This document shows positions 37,401-49,400 of a stretch of DNA of 64,000 bases, piece by piece; positions within the stretch are counted from its first letter, which is position 1, and each line of letters starts with the position of its first letter. Below the pieces are notes generated by a model that was not told the DNA's origin, made no database searches, and worked only from the letters and a program-made list of their open reading frames with translations. The stretch lies in NCBI RefSeq assembly GCF_040802235.1, contig NC_133172.1, positions 62,999,613 through 63,063,612 of the forward strand, written 5' to 3'. Origin of the DNA: Manis javanica. Taxonomy: Eukaryota > Chordata > Mammalia > Pholidota > Manidae. The position numbers and the translations under genes were made by a program.

Positions 37401-40400
37401 TGGAAAGCACCGGTGGAGAGCAGTGGGCAGGGGCCCCTCACCCGCAGGGAGAGGCCCAAGTGCCTTCTGCCTCGAGCAAAGGGCTGTCTTCTCAGGGGCC
37501 AACAGGAGCTGAGAAAATGCTGAGGGCTGAGCTTTTCTGGGCTGGGTGGGCTCAGAGCAGCTCCGAGAGGCAGCTGCCCTCTGTCGCTCTCTACGACTGC
37601 CCGTGGGCGGCCGAGAGGCTCGGGCTTCTGTGCGTGTCGGGACCCCTGGCCTGGGACCCAGACATTCTGGAACCTACCATCCCCCGTAGGCAAAGAGGCC
37701 ACTGTACAATGCCAACACTATGTTCCCCACGTCCACCTCGGTGCCTTCAAATGAGGACTTGGGATCCAGATTGGGCACATCACCTGGAAAAGGCCAATGG
37801 GACAGAAAGGAATGCTAGGTTAGAGGTCGCCACACGGGGGTCCCACAAGTTCCAAAATGTTCCTGGAGGAAAATACATGGCACCCAAGGAAAACATGGTG
37901 CCGAAGCCTTCTCACTGCCACAAATGAAACACCCGTGCTGAGCGAGCTGACCCACCCCAGTCCCCGTTCTCCAGGCTGCGCTGAGCCAGTGGTAAGGCAG
38001 GAGTGAGTGCGCGAGCCTGAGGAACACGGCCTGCGAGAGGCCCCTGGCCACCAGGGGTGGGGAAGGCAGCTCTGCAGTCCCTCGTCTGCGTTCTGAGCAC
38101 AGGTGCTCATTCACACTGAAGAGCAGCTGCCCAGAAGGCGGGCGCAGGTCAGGACGGGTGCTGACGAGCCTCAGGTCAGGGGCCTGGGCGTGAGTCCTCC
38201 CCCTCCCCCGGAGGCTGGCAGAATCTAGATCCGTCCCTGCAGTCAGCTGCGGCTGAGGGGACCACAGTGCCGGCTGTGCCGGGACACTGGGAGATGCCTC
38301 CTTCGCCCGGACAGTGAGTTACTGCCTCCTGGACAGGACCCCGGGGGCATCTGAGCCTGGATCCTTCGCTGGACACCAGCAGAGTGGGCCCCTGGACACA
38401 GGTGTGGGGGCCGGGGTCTGCCAAGCTGAGCCCACGTCTCTCCCAACCGAGCACTTCCCCCTGGAATGGTCCCGGGTGACCACGTCTTGTGGCCACACAG
38501 CCTCCTCTGGCGTGGGCTGCTTGTTAGTTTGGGGACCATTTCTCAGCCCTTCTGGCTCTAGACAATAGGGTCTGTGCCTCTGTCCTGCTGAGAAGCTTGG
38601 CTCAGATCCCACAGGGCCAGGCTGGGATGTGACCCTGGGGCTCTACACAGGTCAGTCACCCACCCAAAACTAGCAGGTCTGCAGGTTCCTCTGGGGCGGG
38701 GGGATGGAGGACCCCACGGGAACCTGAGGTCCTCAAGGGAGTCCACGCCACCCAGCAGGGTGACTGCCTGTCACCCCAGGAACACGACAGGAGGGGTGCG
38801 AACAGGACCCGGGTGAGGCAGGCTTCCAAACCCTGCCATCTTACCGGATCAAAGCCTGCACTTCAAAGGCAGCACCGGGTTTCCTACAGCAAACACGGAG
38901 GTGGAGTGGGGAGGGACCCCCAGTTGCTGTCTCTGGGCTCTGCCCTGGCCCCGCTGGGCTGCTTAGTAGGCTTCTGGTCTCCATCAGGCTGGGAGATGGA
39001 TGTGAGACCCACACGGCCCCTGCTCCCAGATGAGGCCAGTCTCATGACCGGAATAGGTTCCGTGGCAGCCGGCCCTTCCCCCAACCTGCTGCCTGCACGT
39101 GATCCCTGAGGCCCAGGTCCCAGGGCTGCCTGGTCACATGGGCAGTGGACAGGGCCGGCCCAGGACAGCACGCCTTCCATGGTGCCTCGGCAGAGTGCCC
39201 AGAGCCCCTCTGCACTCTCTCCGGCTGACCCCCACCCCCATGGAACGTTCTGGAAGTCCCATTCCTCTACACCTACAGCGCTCTGCTGTGTCCCAGCGCC
39301 TTGCCCAGAACTTCTGCCGCGGGAGCTGCCAGGCACACAGTGGGCACCTGGGACCGCGAGGGGCGGGCGGGTCTCACCTCTGGAAACTGCGCGCGAGCTC
39401 CCGTCCACCCCGCCCAGACCTGTTCTGGAGCGGGTGCTCCTAAGAGTCCGGCGAGCCTGTGACCTGCGGGCCATTCCTGCCGTCGGCACACTTCGGGGAC
39501 ACTGAAGGCCTCTCAGGAGAAAGGCTCCTTACAAGTAAAGCGATTTGTCTTGAATTCGTGACTTTCTCATTAGTGTGACCCACGGTCCTAGTGGGAGAGA
39601 CGCTTCCACCTCTCATCTATCATTTACATCAGGCTTTTCACATACACTGACCAGGTTTTGGGCAGTTGTCAAGACCGGTCCCCACCGAGTGTGCTCCTGA
39701 CTTAGGGACTTCGTGAGTGTACATGTGCGTACGCAGTGTGTGCACTGGGCTGGAGGCCTGATCTGGCTGCCCCACGTTCCCCTGGGCTGTCCCGACCCTG
39801 TCCCCTCCCTGCCGCCTGCCTCCCACAGACACGGCGAACCCCACTGTGAACCAGGACAGAGGGGGGGTTCAGGAGTCGGGGGCAGAGCTCCCGGGCTCGG
39901 CCTCAGATTGTGCAGGACGCCAATGCAGGTCGGAGACCTGCATCCCCAGTGGACACCCACCAATGCTGGCCAAGCACACCAGCCTTACTCATCGGGGGCA
40001 GTGGAGCGGGCGCCGGGCCTGCTGGCTGGGTGCGGCACTGGGCCCCACGGGGCTGGCATGCCTGAAGGAGCCAGGGTGACTGCTCAGGGACTGCGCTCTG
40101 CCTGCCCTCGCATCCTGGTGTCCAGCCAGGGCTGGAGCCCTAGAAGCAGGTGGGAGTTAAGGTGGTTTGGGGAGCTGGTGGGAGCGCTGCCTGCCTCTGG
40201 CCGTGGAGTGAGGCTGCCCCGCTTCGTTTGATGAGGTGCAGCAGCAGCTGCTCGGGCTGCTGGCCCATGGCCACCCCGGGGCGGGAGCAGGAGGGTGCCC
40301 CACCGCCAGCAGGGTGGGGGTGGGAGGACGGGAGGCGGTGCCTTCCCGGAGTGCAGGCACCGGACTCCACGTGGTGCTCTCAGCCCCCACTTGCCCCGGT

Positions 40401-43400
40401 GGCCAGGGGGCATTCAGCTCCACCTGCAGACGGGGCTGCCATGCTGGGGGGTGGAGGCCGGGTGCTGCTCAACACCGTGCAGCACGCAGGACAGCCCCAC
40501 GGCAGATGGCCCCGATGGCAGGAGGGCCGCAGGGCGATGACGGATGCCTGGCCCACATGCCATCACTCCCACAGCCAGGCCCGGCTCGCCAGCGGCTCCC
40601 GGCCTCTCCCACAAACCCCAAACCGGGGCACCATATCCTTGTTTCAGCAGAGCTCTCGGGCCCAGACAGACGCAGATGAATGACTGTTACAGCCTGACAG
40701 AGGAGCTTGGGCTCCCGGCCCTGTGCAGTCCACACAGCCCCCAGGCCCCAGGACGGCAGGCAGGAAGCTGTCACGATGGACAGATGGAGGAAGTGGGGGT
40801 CCTCCCCCAGCAGCAGCACTGGGGTGTGGACACCGTGGGACCCCAGTTTACACGGCCCTGGGCCACCACCACTTCTCTGGGCCTTTCTGCAGAGCCCACG
40901 GCAGCACCTAACCTGCTGCCTAAACAGCAGGCGGCTTGCACCCCGGTGGGCCCGGAGGCCCATCACCTGCAGGTCTGCCCTAAAACACAGCCGCCAACGG
41001 GCCCTCCCTAGGGGCCTGTGGGTATGTGAGAGCACGGGGGCCTTGGGAGCCGGGCACAGCCCGCCTCCTCCCCCTCAGACCCCCCCAGAACCAGGGTGAT
41101 TGGGGCGGGAACATTCAGAAGGCCCCAGGGAGCTGATTTCAGGGAAAGCCAGCCACGATCCCTGAGTCACATGGCCATGCCGTGGGAACCACTGACGGGG
41201 TGAGGGATACACTTCCACCCTTGGAGAAGCCTCCTGGCCAGCAGGAGCCTGGTGGGGCGCCCAGTGGCTGTGTGCAAACGGGGCCAGCACCAGGCCGGGG
41301 ATGCGTCAGCCCATGGACTCCTCGATCAGAGGACAAGTGCTCCCCGGGCTCTGCATCCCGAGGCCTTGCCCAGCCTCCGTGTCGGGGGGAAGGCCCGCTC
41401 GACTGCTCACCAGGGCATGGCAGGTCCTGCGGGCTCAGGCGGTGCCCACCACACTGGAACCTTCCGCCTCCAGCCGCACTGTAACCCCGGGTGACGGCCC
41501 TCTGCGTCACCACGCGCACCAAAAAGGGGCCCTGCCAACATCAGGCCCACCCCGAGCCTCAGGGGGCCATGTGAGGATGCAGGCAGGGGCCGGAGGCAGG
41601 AAGGCTCCATCCCCACAGGCTTCTGGGGAGGGTGGCCCTGCCTTTGGACTTCCAGCCCTAGGCAGTGCAGAATTTCTGCTGTTTAAGCCCCTCATTTGCG
41701 ACAGACAGCAGCCCCAGGACCCTGCAGGGACCACCTGAGCCGTACCCCGTCCAAGTCAGACCTCCCAGGTCCCTCCCCGCTCCTCACAGACATGGTCAGA
41801 CTCTGGAAGAGCCGTGGTCTTGGACTCTGCTCAGCGACCCTGGGCTGAGGAGCAGGTGCCAGCCTCGGTGTGCAGCTCTGTAAGACAGGCTGACCCTCCC
41901 AAAGGGGCTTGCGACCCCTGCCCTTAGGGGCTCGGGGTGGGGAAGCTCGGGGTGGGGAAGCACGGGGACTCTCTCTTGCTCCACCCACGGAGGGCCGCAT
42001 CCCACACTGGCTCACGGGCTCCCTCCTGCCCGGGCCCTGCCCCAGGCTGCATGCCTGGTATCCAGGAACAGTGTCAGGGCAGGAATCCGGGCTTGGGGGA
42101 GACTCAGAGACGCGGTGCTCACCCACCACCACGGCATCTGTTCATGCCGTCACCCGTCTTTTAAAGCCTGCAGGAGGCAGCCCGGTGGCCTCAGATTGGC
42201 TCCAAACTTGAGTCCCGGTTGGAAAGGCCCCACTCTCCACTGCCCAGGCCGCCAGGGCTCCTGGGAACTAACTGCCCAGCACAGGGCTCTGTGGCTGCCC
42301 ACCCCAGGGTGGTAGCGGGAGGGAACCCAACTCTCAGGCCTTGGATTTCACGTGAGGGCGGCCCAGGCAAAACACATGACCCCAGATCTGTGGGGGCTCT
42401 GGACACAGACCGAGCTCCAAGCCAGGCAGGCCAGACTCCACTGAGGACCACCAAAGGGCAGCCACAGGAAGGGACAGCCTGCCCCACTGGGGGTCCCGGG
42501 TCTGCCATGTGGCCAGCCGTGCTGGGTGCTCAGTGAGGAGCAGACCGGCCTGGGGGCACCAACCACTGGCAATGGCCCTGCCCTGCCCCATGACCCTGTC
42601 CCTGCCTCCCAGGGCAGAAGGCCAGTGCAGAGCACCAGGCAGCACCCGTGAAACCTGCCCTGAGGTCCTCCCGAGGGGGAGAACAGGCCTGGGGGCATGC
42701 AACATGCCCACCTTGCCGCGAGGGATGCCTTCGCTTCCTCCAGCTGGAGGGGGTCTCCCTGGACCCCGGATCCCCCAGTCACTGTGGGACAGTGTCAGGA
42801 CACAGGAGACAGCCCACAGGGCCCAAGAGCCTCTGCTCACAGTACAAACCACGCCTACTGGCAGGGGGGCCAACATCCCAGCGGCAGGGTGAGCCTGTGT
42901 GAGCTGGGGGCCCGGGCCAGGGCTGCTGGGCACAGGGGAGACTTCTCCACCCACGACCTCCCCCTGGGGGAGGCACTTGGCTCCTGCACAATATGGGAGG
43001 AAGGCGTTCCGCTGGACCTCTTTATCTGGGCTCTGTAACTGCTCAAGGGCACGTGAGCCCCTCCCGCACTGATGCGCAGCCTGCGCAAAACCTCAAGGCT
43101 CCCGGTGTGTGCCCCCTGGGAGGGACCCGGGCACAAGGGATGGGCCTTTCACACCCCACTTCCACCGTCCAGTCTTGGAAACGCCCACCAGTGTGAGGAC
43201 TTTGAAGACAGGGCCGTGGGGCCGTGGCCCCTGCTGGGTACGTCATAGGTGAGGGGCCAACAGATAAAAGGACAGAGGAATGTGGGGCAGCCCAGAGGTA
43301 CATCCTGAGCCACCACGCCTGCCTGCTTCTCTCTGAGGCTCCCTGGCCATGCTGCCGCCACCCCCACACACTGTGACCACTCGCATTCAGTGCCCCCTCT

Positions 43401-46400
43401 GAAGATGCCAGGGGCATGAACATGCCCCGTGTGGGCCGGACCCCACATGCCCACCTCCGGGACTAGCCCAGCCACAGGGCAGCCGGGGCTCCCGCCACAC
43501 CTAGGACCATGGCCCCGGACCCTTGCGCCACACTGCCTGCCCGCACCCAGGCCTGCTCTTCTGGGGCCTCCTGACGGGGCTGCAGCCCCGTCTGTGATTC
43601 CCGTCCACAGGTCGTTGCTGCCTGGTGTCCCGAGCACAGTGCAAGCTCTGGACGGCAGAGCCGTGCTCAGGGGCTTGACCAGCTCTGGTGAAGGGCGACG
43701 GGGAGAGTGGGGGTCAGGCTTCTTGGGGCCTGGCAGCAAGGAATTGAGCCGGCAGCCCCGGGCCACGTGCCGGATGAGCCGAGGAGGAAGCTGGCTTCAG
43801 GGCTGGGTGGCTGGGGCGGCCAGGGTGGAGGAGAGACAGGCCAGGACCAGCCTGCGAGGTGGCGGGCCACGTTCTCTGGTGGCCAAGCAGAGCACCTGTG
43901 AGCTGAGCTGCTGCCTGAAGGGCCTGGGCCTTCCCGCCACCATCGGTGGGGTCTGCGGTGTCTGGGCCCCTGCCCCACTGGAGGTCACACCACTGACTCC
44001 CTCATGAGAGAAAGGGGTCAACGTTCTCAACAATGCATCCTGTAGGGGAGAAGCCATTCATCTGGGAATCAAATAAATCTTTGAAGGAAAGCAAGAGACA
44101 GGAATTTTGCAGACACTGCACTGTTATCCCCAGTTCAGAAATGAACCGCTTCAGGGGACGTTTGACAGCAACACAATTGTAAGCATATTGTGTATGCAGG
44201 CTGAACAAAAGCTCTTTGCTATCCCTACTAGAGTTTGTTTTTACAAAAGTCAAGCCCCTCACATTCCTCGTCCTTCTGTATCTGATCATCCCAGCCGAGC
44301 ACATACCTTTCACAAGCCCGCCTCCTCTCAATGACCTACTTCCCGGCAGGACAAAGTCTGGTGGGCACAAGATGGCTTTTTCCTGCTACCACAGGTCCTG
44401 CCCGGCGGAGCTCTCCCTGAGGCTGGGGGTCACTAGGCCCTCGCCAGGGCCCCCAAGCAGTAAGGGAGGAAACAGGTCTTGTCTTCCAGAAGAGGCAGGA
44501 CCCGAAGCCTCAGAAGGGCTCTCGGTGTGGTGGCCACGTGGGGAGCAGCAGGGCACTGACCAAAGGTGCACCCTGGCCCTGCCTGTAGGCCATCCGCTGG
44601 CGCTGTTTCAAGGACTTCCTGGGGAACCTGACACCAGTGAGGCCCCGAGTCCCACCTGCCCTCCCACCCCCGCCCAGCACACACGGGGCTGTGGGGGGCG
44701 CTGGCTGTGTCCTCATGGCCACCTCCTCTGAAGGGGCTCAGGGCCCTGCCCAGCCCCCGTGGGATCGCTGATCTGGGGAAGCCATGCAGATGCCCACTCT
44801 GGGCCACTGTCCCCCCCTGGGGAAACTATACTGTTCACCCAGAGGCACCTATGAGAATGCTCCTGACAGCATTTCCCTGGTGGCCAGAAACAGGGGCTGA
44901 CCCCACCCACTCCCACCCACAGAATGACGAGCCACAGCACATTTACGAAGAGCGAGCCCAGCACCGGGAGGGAGCACGCCCCCGAGCGCCACGGTACACC
45001 GGGACAGATGAGCACGGTGGGTGCTGGAGGTTTCACATCCCTGTGGGGTGGCCACAATCCATCCACCGGGCACTTGGTGTGCTTGTGAGCCAGATCTACG
45101 GCCATAAGGGACAAGAGGAGCCAGACTCCTCACCCCCCGGGATGCCGGGCACAGTGCGAAGCTCGCCTCCAAGCCCCTCGTCACCATGTGTGGACAGGAG
45201 CACAGGGCTCCGGGGCACGGACGGACCCATCTCTCCCCGCCACTCTAGGACCGATTCAATTTGTTGGGTGACATTCAGCCTGACGATGTGTCGGTGCCTC
45301 TCCTGGGATGGAGTGACCGGCTCACGTGCACCAGTTCAAAGGAAACACTACGTGCTAGCACAGCAGGGCGGGGGGGCATTCAGATGGGGGGACCCGACTG
45401 GCCGTGCAGCAGGCCCAGAGGCCGCACTCACCCTTTCCGATCTGGATGAAGCCGAGCAGGATGATCAAGGCCAGCGCCAGGAGCTTGGCGGCAGCAAAGG
45501 CGTCCTGGACCCGGGTGGCGGCCTTCACGCTGTAGCAGTTCACGGCCGTGAGCAGCACTGTGGGGGTGGGGCAGAGAGTGAGCCCGCGGCCCGCCCAGCC
45601 CGCCAGTGGGCCCTCGTCTGCCAGGCCCTGCCTGACGGACCTCCAGGCCCAGGCTGAAGCCCGAGCGCCACGCATCCCTGACTCTCAGAAGGGCCACCAT
45701 CCCAGGTGCCCCCTGGGCTGCAAGGCGGATTTTCTTCTAGAGGAAAGAACATGAACCTCCTAGGTACTATCACAACGGTCCACCTTCCTCCCGGCTCCGC
45801 TGCGGGGTGCACACCTGAGAGGCCCCCAAAGGTTGGGGACTGCCATTTGGAGCACGAGCCAGTTGTTCACCTGTTTGCACCCAACTCAACTTTCTGGCAT
45901 AATTCACTGGATTCCCGCACAGCCTACCAGACTTCCTGAAGGTAGAAAGCCCCTTTGCAAAGAATATTCTAGAATTCCAGAGGAAACAGGCAAATGAGGG
46001 AGTCTGTGAGCATTAACCCATGTGACAAGCCAAGTAGGGCCACGGAGCAATGTTGGTGCCTGGAATGGGGGCTGAAGGTGAAGCCCCAGCTCAGGGGAGT
46101 CAACAGGCAGGTACCACTCAGGTACCGGTTCTGCACCATTTCACCGGCATATCTGACACAAAATCACACCAGTCACTGGTGGCTTCCCCTGACCTGGAAG
46201 GGAGTGGAGGTGGGGGACACAGGCTGGCAGCTAAGCCAGGCTCAACGAACTTGTATGCCTGGGCTCCGGGGTAAGACCCCCAGCCCCCAGCCGAGGGCAT
46301 CTGTTGAGATGCTCAGGGGCGTGGGAGTTAAGTGCCCAGGGACCACGGTGATATAGCCACGCTGGTCAGCTGAGCAGTTCCATCGAGACGGAGGCAGCAC

Positions 46401-49400
46401 CGCAGGCCGGCGGCTGTCACCGTCCAAACTCTCTGGGCGGCTGCTGCTGAGTCAGCACATGGCTCTGTGCTCGGTGTCCTCGTGGAGCTGAAGTCGGCGC
46501 CCAGGAGCATGTACACCAGGATAAAGCCGGCCAGGGCCTTTTCCTGGAAGCCTGCGGGTTAAACCTAGACCAGCGTGGCCTGGGCCTGCGCGAGTGCCTC
46601 CCTCCACAAGCCAGCTCTCGCCCACTGCCCCTCCGCTCCTCTGCAGGGGAAAGGCCCCCTGCTCACCCTTTCTCTTTTCTGGAAAGAACCAATGGAGGCC
46701 TGGCAGACCCCAGGTGGCTTTCTTCCCCAGCTGCGTTAATTAAATGCAGCTTTAAATTTGAAGACTATGCCCCAGTGAAATAAATCCACTCATTAACTGG
46801 ATGTAGCCACCAGCTCAGGTAGAAGGCAGACGGGAGCCCTGGGGAGCCCTGGGTGGGGCTGAGGGCCTCAGGCAGGCCTGCCTGCCACTAGTCCCTCCCG
46901 GAAAGTAGCTGACACTTCCCAGCATCCTCCTCCCTCATTCTTACTTTACGCTCCTAAATCTGGCTGATGCAATAACGCAACACTGCTGACCCAGGCTGTG
47001 TTCTCTGCATTAAGGAAGTTCAGGTGGAAAATGGTTTTTAAAGTAGTGGCTTTTAGCCGCCATTCCTAAGCTGAAATGCTCAGGAGTTCCCTGCACCACG
47101 TGACAGCAAAAGGCTGTGACCCGATCTGGTGTGGCCCTCACTTGGGGGGACCCTGGCTGAGCCCCCAGGGCTCCTAAGCTGTGGTTTCTGCACCTCAAGG
47201 CTTGCCGTCAGGGGTGGTGGGGTTAAACAAGGCCATGAGAATGTGGGGCTCGTGACGCACGTCATGGTCCTGAAGCCACCTCGCCTAGCAGGGGCTGAGC
47301 CTGGGCCAGGAAAGGCCCAGACAAGGGGGTGATGTGTGCACAGGGCCAACAACAGTGACCTTTGCTCTGTGGCTCTGGGTGGGCACAGGCTCGGTCCAGG
47401 CCCTCAGATCTGATAGAGAGGAGCCACTCCTGGCACAGAAGAGGCAGAGACTCAGAGGCCACCTGTCCAAGGTGCCAGGGCTGAGCCCCAGGTCCCGGGC
47501 CGTCTGACGACCCACCGCAGGACCACAGGGAAGGGTGGGGAGAGGGTAGGTAGCAGAACCCCTTTTCTTGGGTTTCCTGGGACAAGCTTTCAGGGTGGTG
47601 CTCTGGGGCCCCCCTGCCTCGGAGCTGTGCCTTCCTGCCACCGGGTCCCAGGAGCCTTGGCCCAACGAGAGGGGGTGTCCAGGGGCTTTTCCGTGATAGC
47701 CTCTCATTTCCCTGAGGGTGAGTGTGGTGATGATGGAGTGAGTGCCAGTCCCCCCTCCCCGCAGGCGCTGCCCACCTCCTGTATGAAAGCCTGAGGGAGG
47801 GAGGCGGTGCAGGGGTGTGCGTGCGGGGGTGCGCGCACCTGGAGGCGGCCTTGCAGGCTGGTCCTCTCCGCATGGGGCCCACTGCCACAGGCTCTCAACC
47901 CACAGCTGTGCAGCTGGCACGGAGCACTGCAGCCTCTCTCCCCTTCACAGAGGAGGGCCCCAAGGCTCCAGGAAGGGGAGGCGGCCGTGCCAGAGCCGCC
48001 ATGGGCTGCCCTGCGGTGGTGGTCTTGGTGGCACTGGGGCAGGACAGGGATCAGGGCCCTCCCTCAGGGACAAAGGGCCCACAGCTGCCCTGGCCAGCAT
48101 CAACCCAGCTGTCCCCAGCCACAAGTCCTGAGCCCAGTCCGGCAGGTGTCCAAGGGCCTCAACAGACAGGTGTGGCCAGGTGAGGGGCCCGAAGGTGGAG
48201 CTGGGGCAGGTGGCTGGGATTGCAGGACAAAGGAAACTTCATACTAGTTGATAATAAGTGAAAATTTAATGTCCACTGACCCTGGCCAACGAGTGAACAA
48301 ATGCTGTTACTCTCCACGACGATCCTTTCCTTAAAAGCATCAAATGAAACATGATCTTAAGTAGACAAATGAACTCATCAGGACCCAGTGTCCCTGAGCC
48401 TCAGCAAAAGCAGCCCTGGGGTGGCCCTCAAGCTCCACACCCAGAGGGAGGCCAGGTCCTGTCCAGTTCTATACCTGCAACTGGGGTGGCGGTGCCTGGA
48501 GGGGCGGGGGAGTCTGGGGGTGAGGACTGAACAAGGGGCTGCTGCCCTGCCGCTGCTCCGCAAGGGCCAGGGCAGAGCAGGGCACAGGGGCGCACTGGGT
48601 GTGGGCTGGCTGGTGGGGAAGGGTGCTGTTGGAGGGCACCCCTGCTGGATGCTGGCCCTCGTGGGGCCCCCTCACCTGCACCCCCACAAAAGCATGGCTG
48701 GGTTCACGCTCACTGACAGCTGGGCTAGAAGATAAAGCCCAGCTCCGGGGAGAAGAGCCTGGACTGGGCTGCGTGAGGACAGCCAGGAGTAGGCTGGGAC
48801 ACATGTGTACACGACCCCCCATCACACGGCCCCTTCTGTACTATGACCTCCCGTCACTCGGCCCCTTCTGTACCACGGCCTACCTTCCTGGCTGGCAGTG
48901 GTGCCCAGCTCAGCCTCAGCCAAGGAGCAGGGTCCCAGGGGCTGCACGGGAGGCCCCCTGGCCCCTGCAAAGTTGCTGTCTCCCTGTGGGGGCTTGTGCT
49001 CCCTCCACCCACGGACACGTGCACTCCTGTCCCCAAGCCCAGGTGCACCTCCATGGCAGGAGGGCTGCCCAGTGAAAGAAGACCCACCCCCTGGGCCTTG
49101 GGGGACACCTGGTACAGTCAGTCTGGCCACCAGCTCCAGCTCCGGGCTGACGGACCAGGCACCCCAATTCCAATCTCCCATCTGCAACCAAAGGGTGGCA
49201 CACCCCAGAGGCCCACGTGGGTCCAGGGTAGTGGTGGGCCCACCTGCTGGTGACACAGCAGCACCCCCCAAAGCCCTGAGCCCACCAGAGTGATTCGGGA
49301 CTCCCCTCACTCTGCCTCCCCAGCGTGGATGGGCGCCCCCATGGCCCTAACGTCACAGCGGCACAGGGGCGGTGACAGTGGGAACGTGCTCACAGCTAAC

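Larger units (their letters stand above)
31410..37677 (-). other. SLC7A5: SLC7A5 introns 3-9
   Basis: Seven short to medium introns separate exons 3-10: 36856-37677, 36392-36810, 35358-36267, 34862-35253, 34441-34764, 32632-34290 and 31410-32453. All are GC-rich with canonical GT/AG ends. I see no repeat element or additional exon in them. Confidence 0.9.

Noticed and set aside
37082-37927. 281-residue plus-strand open frame across SLC7A5 exon 3
   Set aside because: It is antisense to the real exon and has no recognisable domain.
44707-45657. 316-residue open frame on the plus strand, overlapping SLC7A5 exon 2 antisense
   Set aside because: It is low-complexity, Pro/Gly/Arg-rich translation of GC-rich DNA, resembles no family, and its end is the mirror of a real exon.
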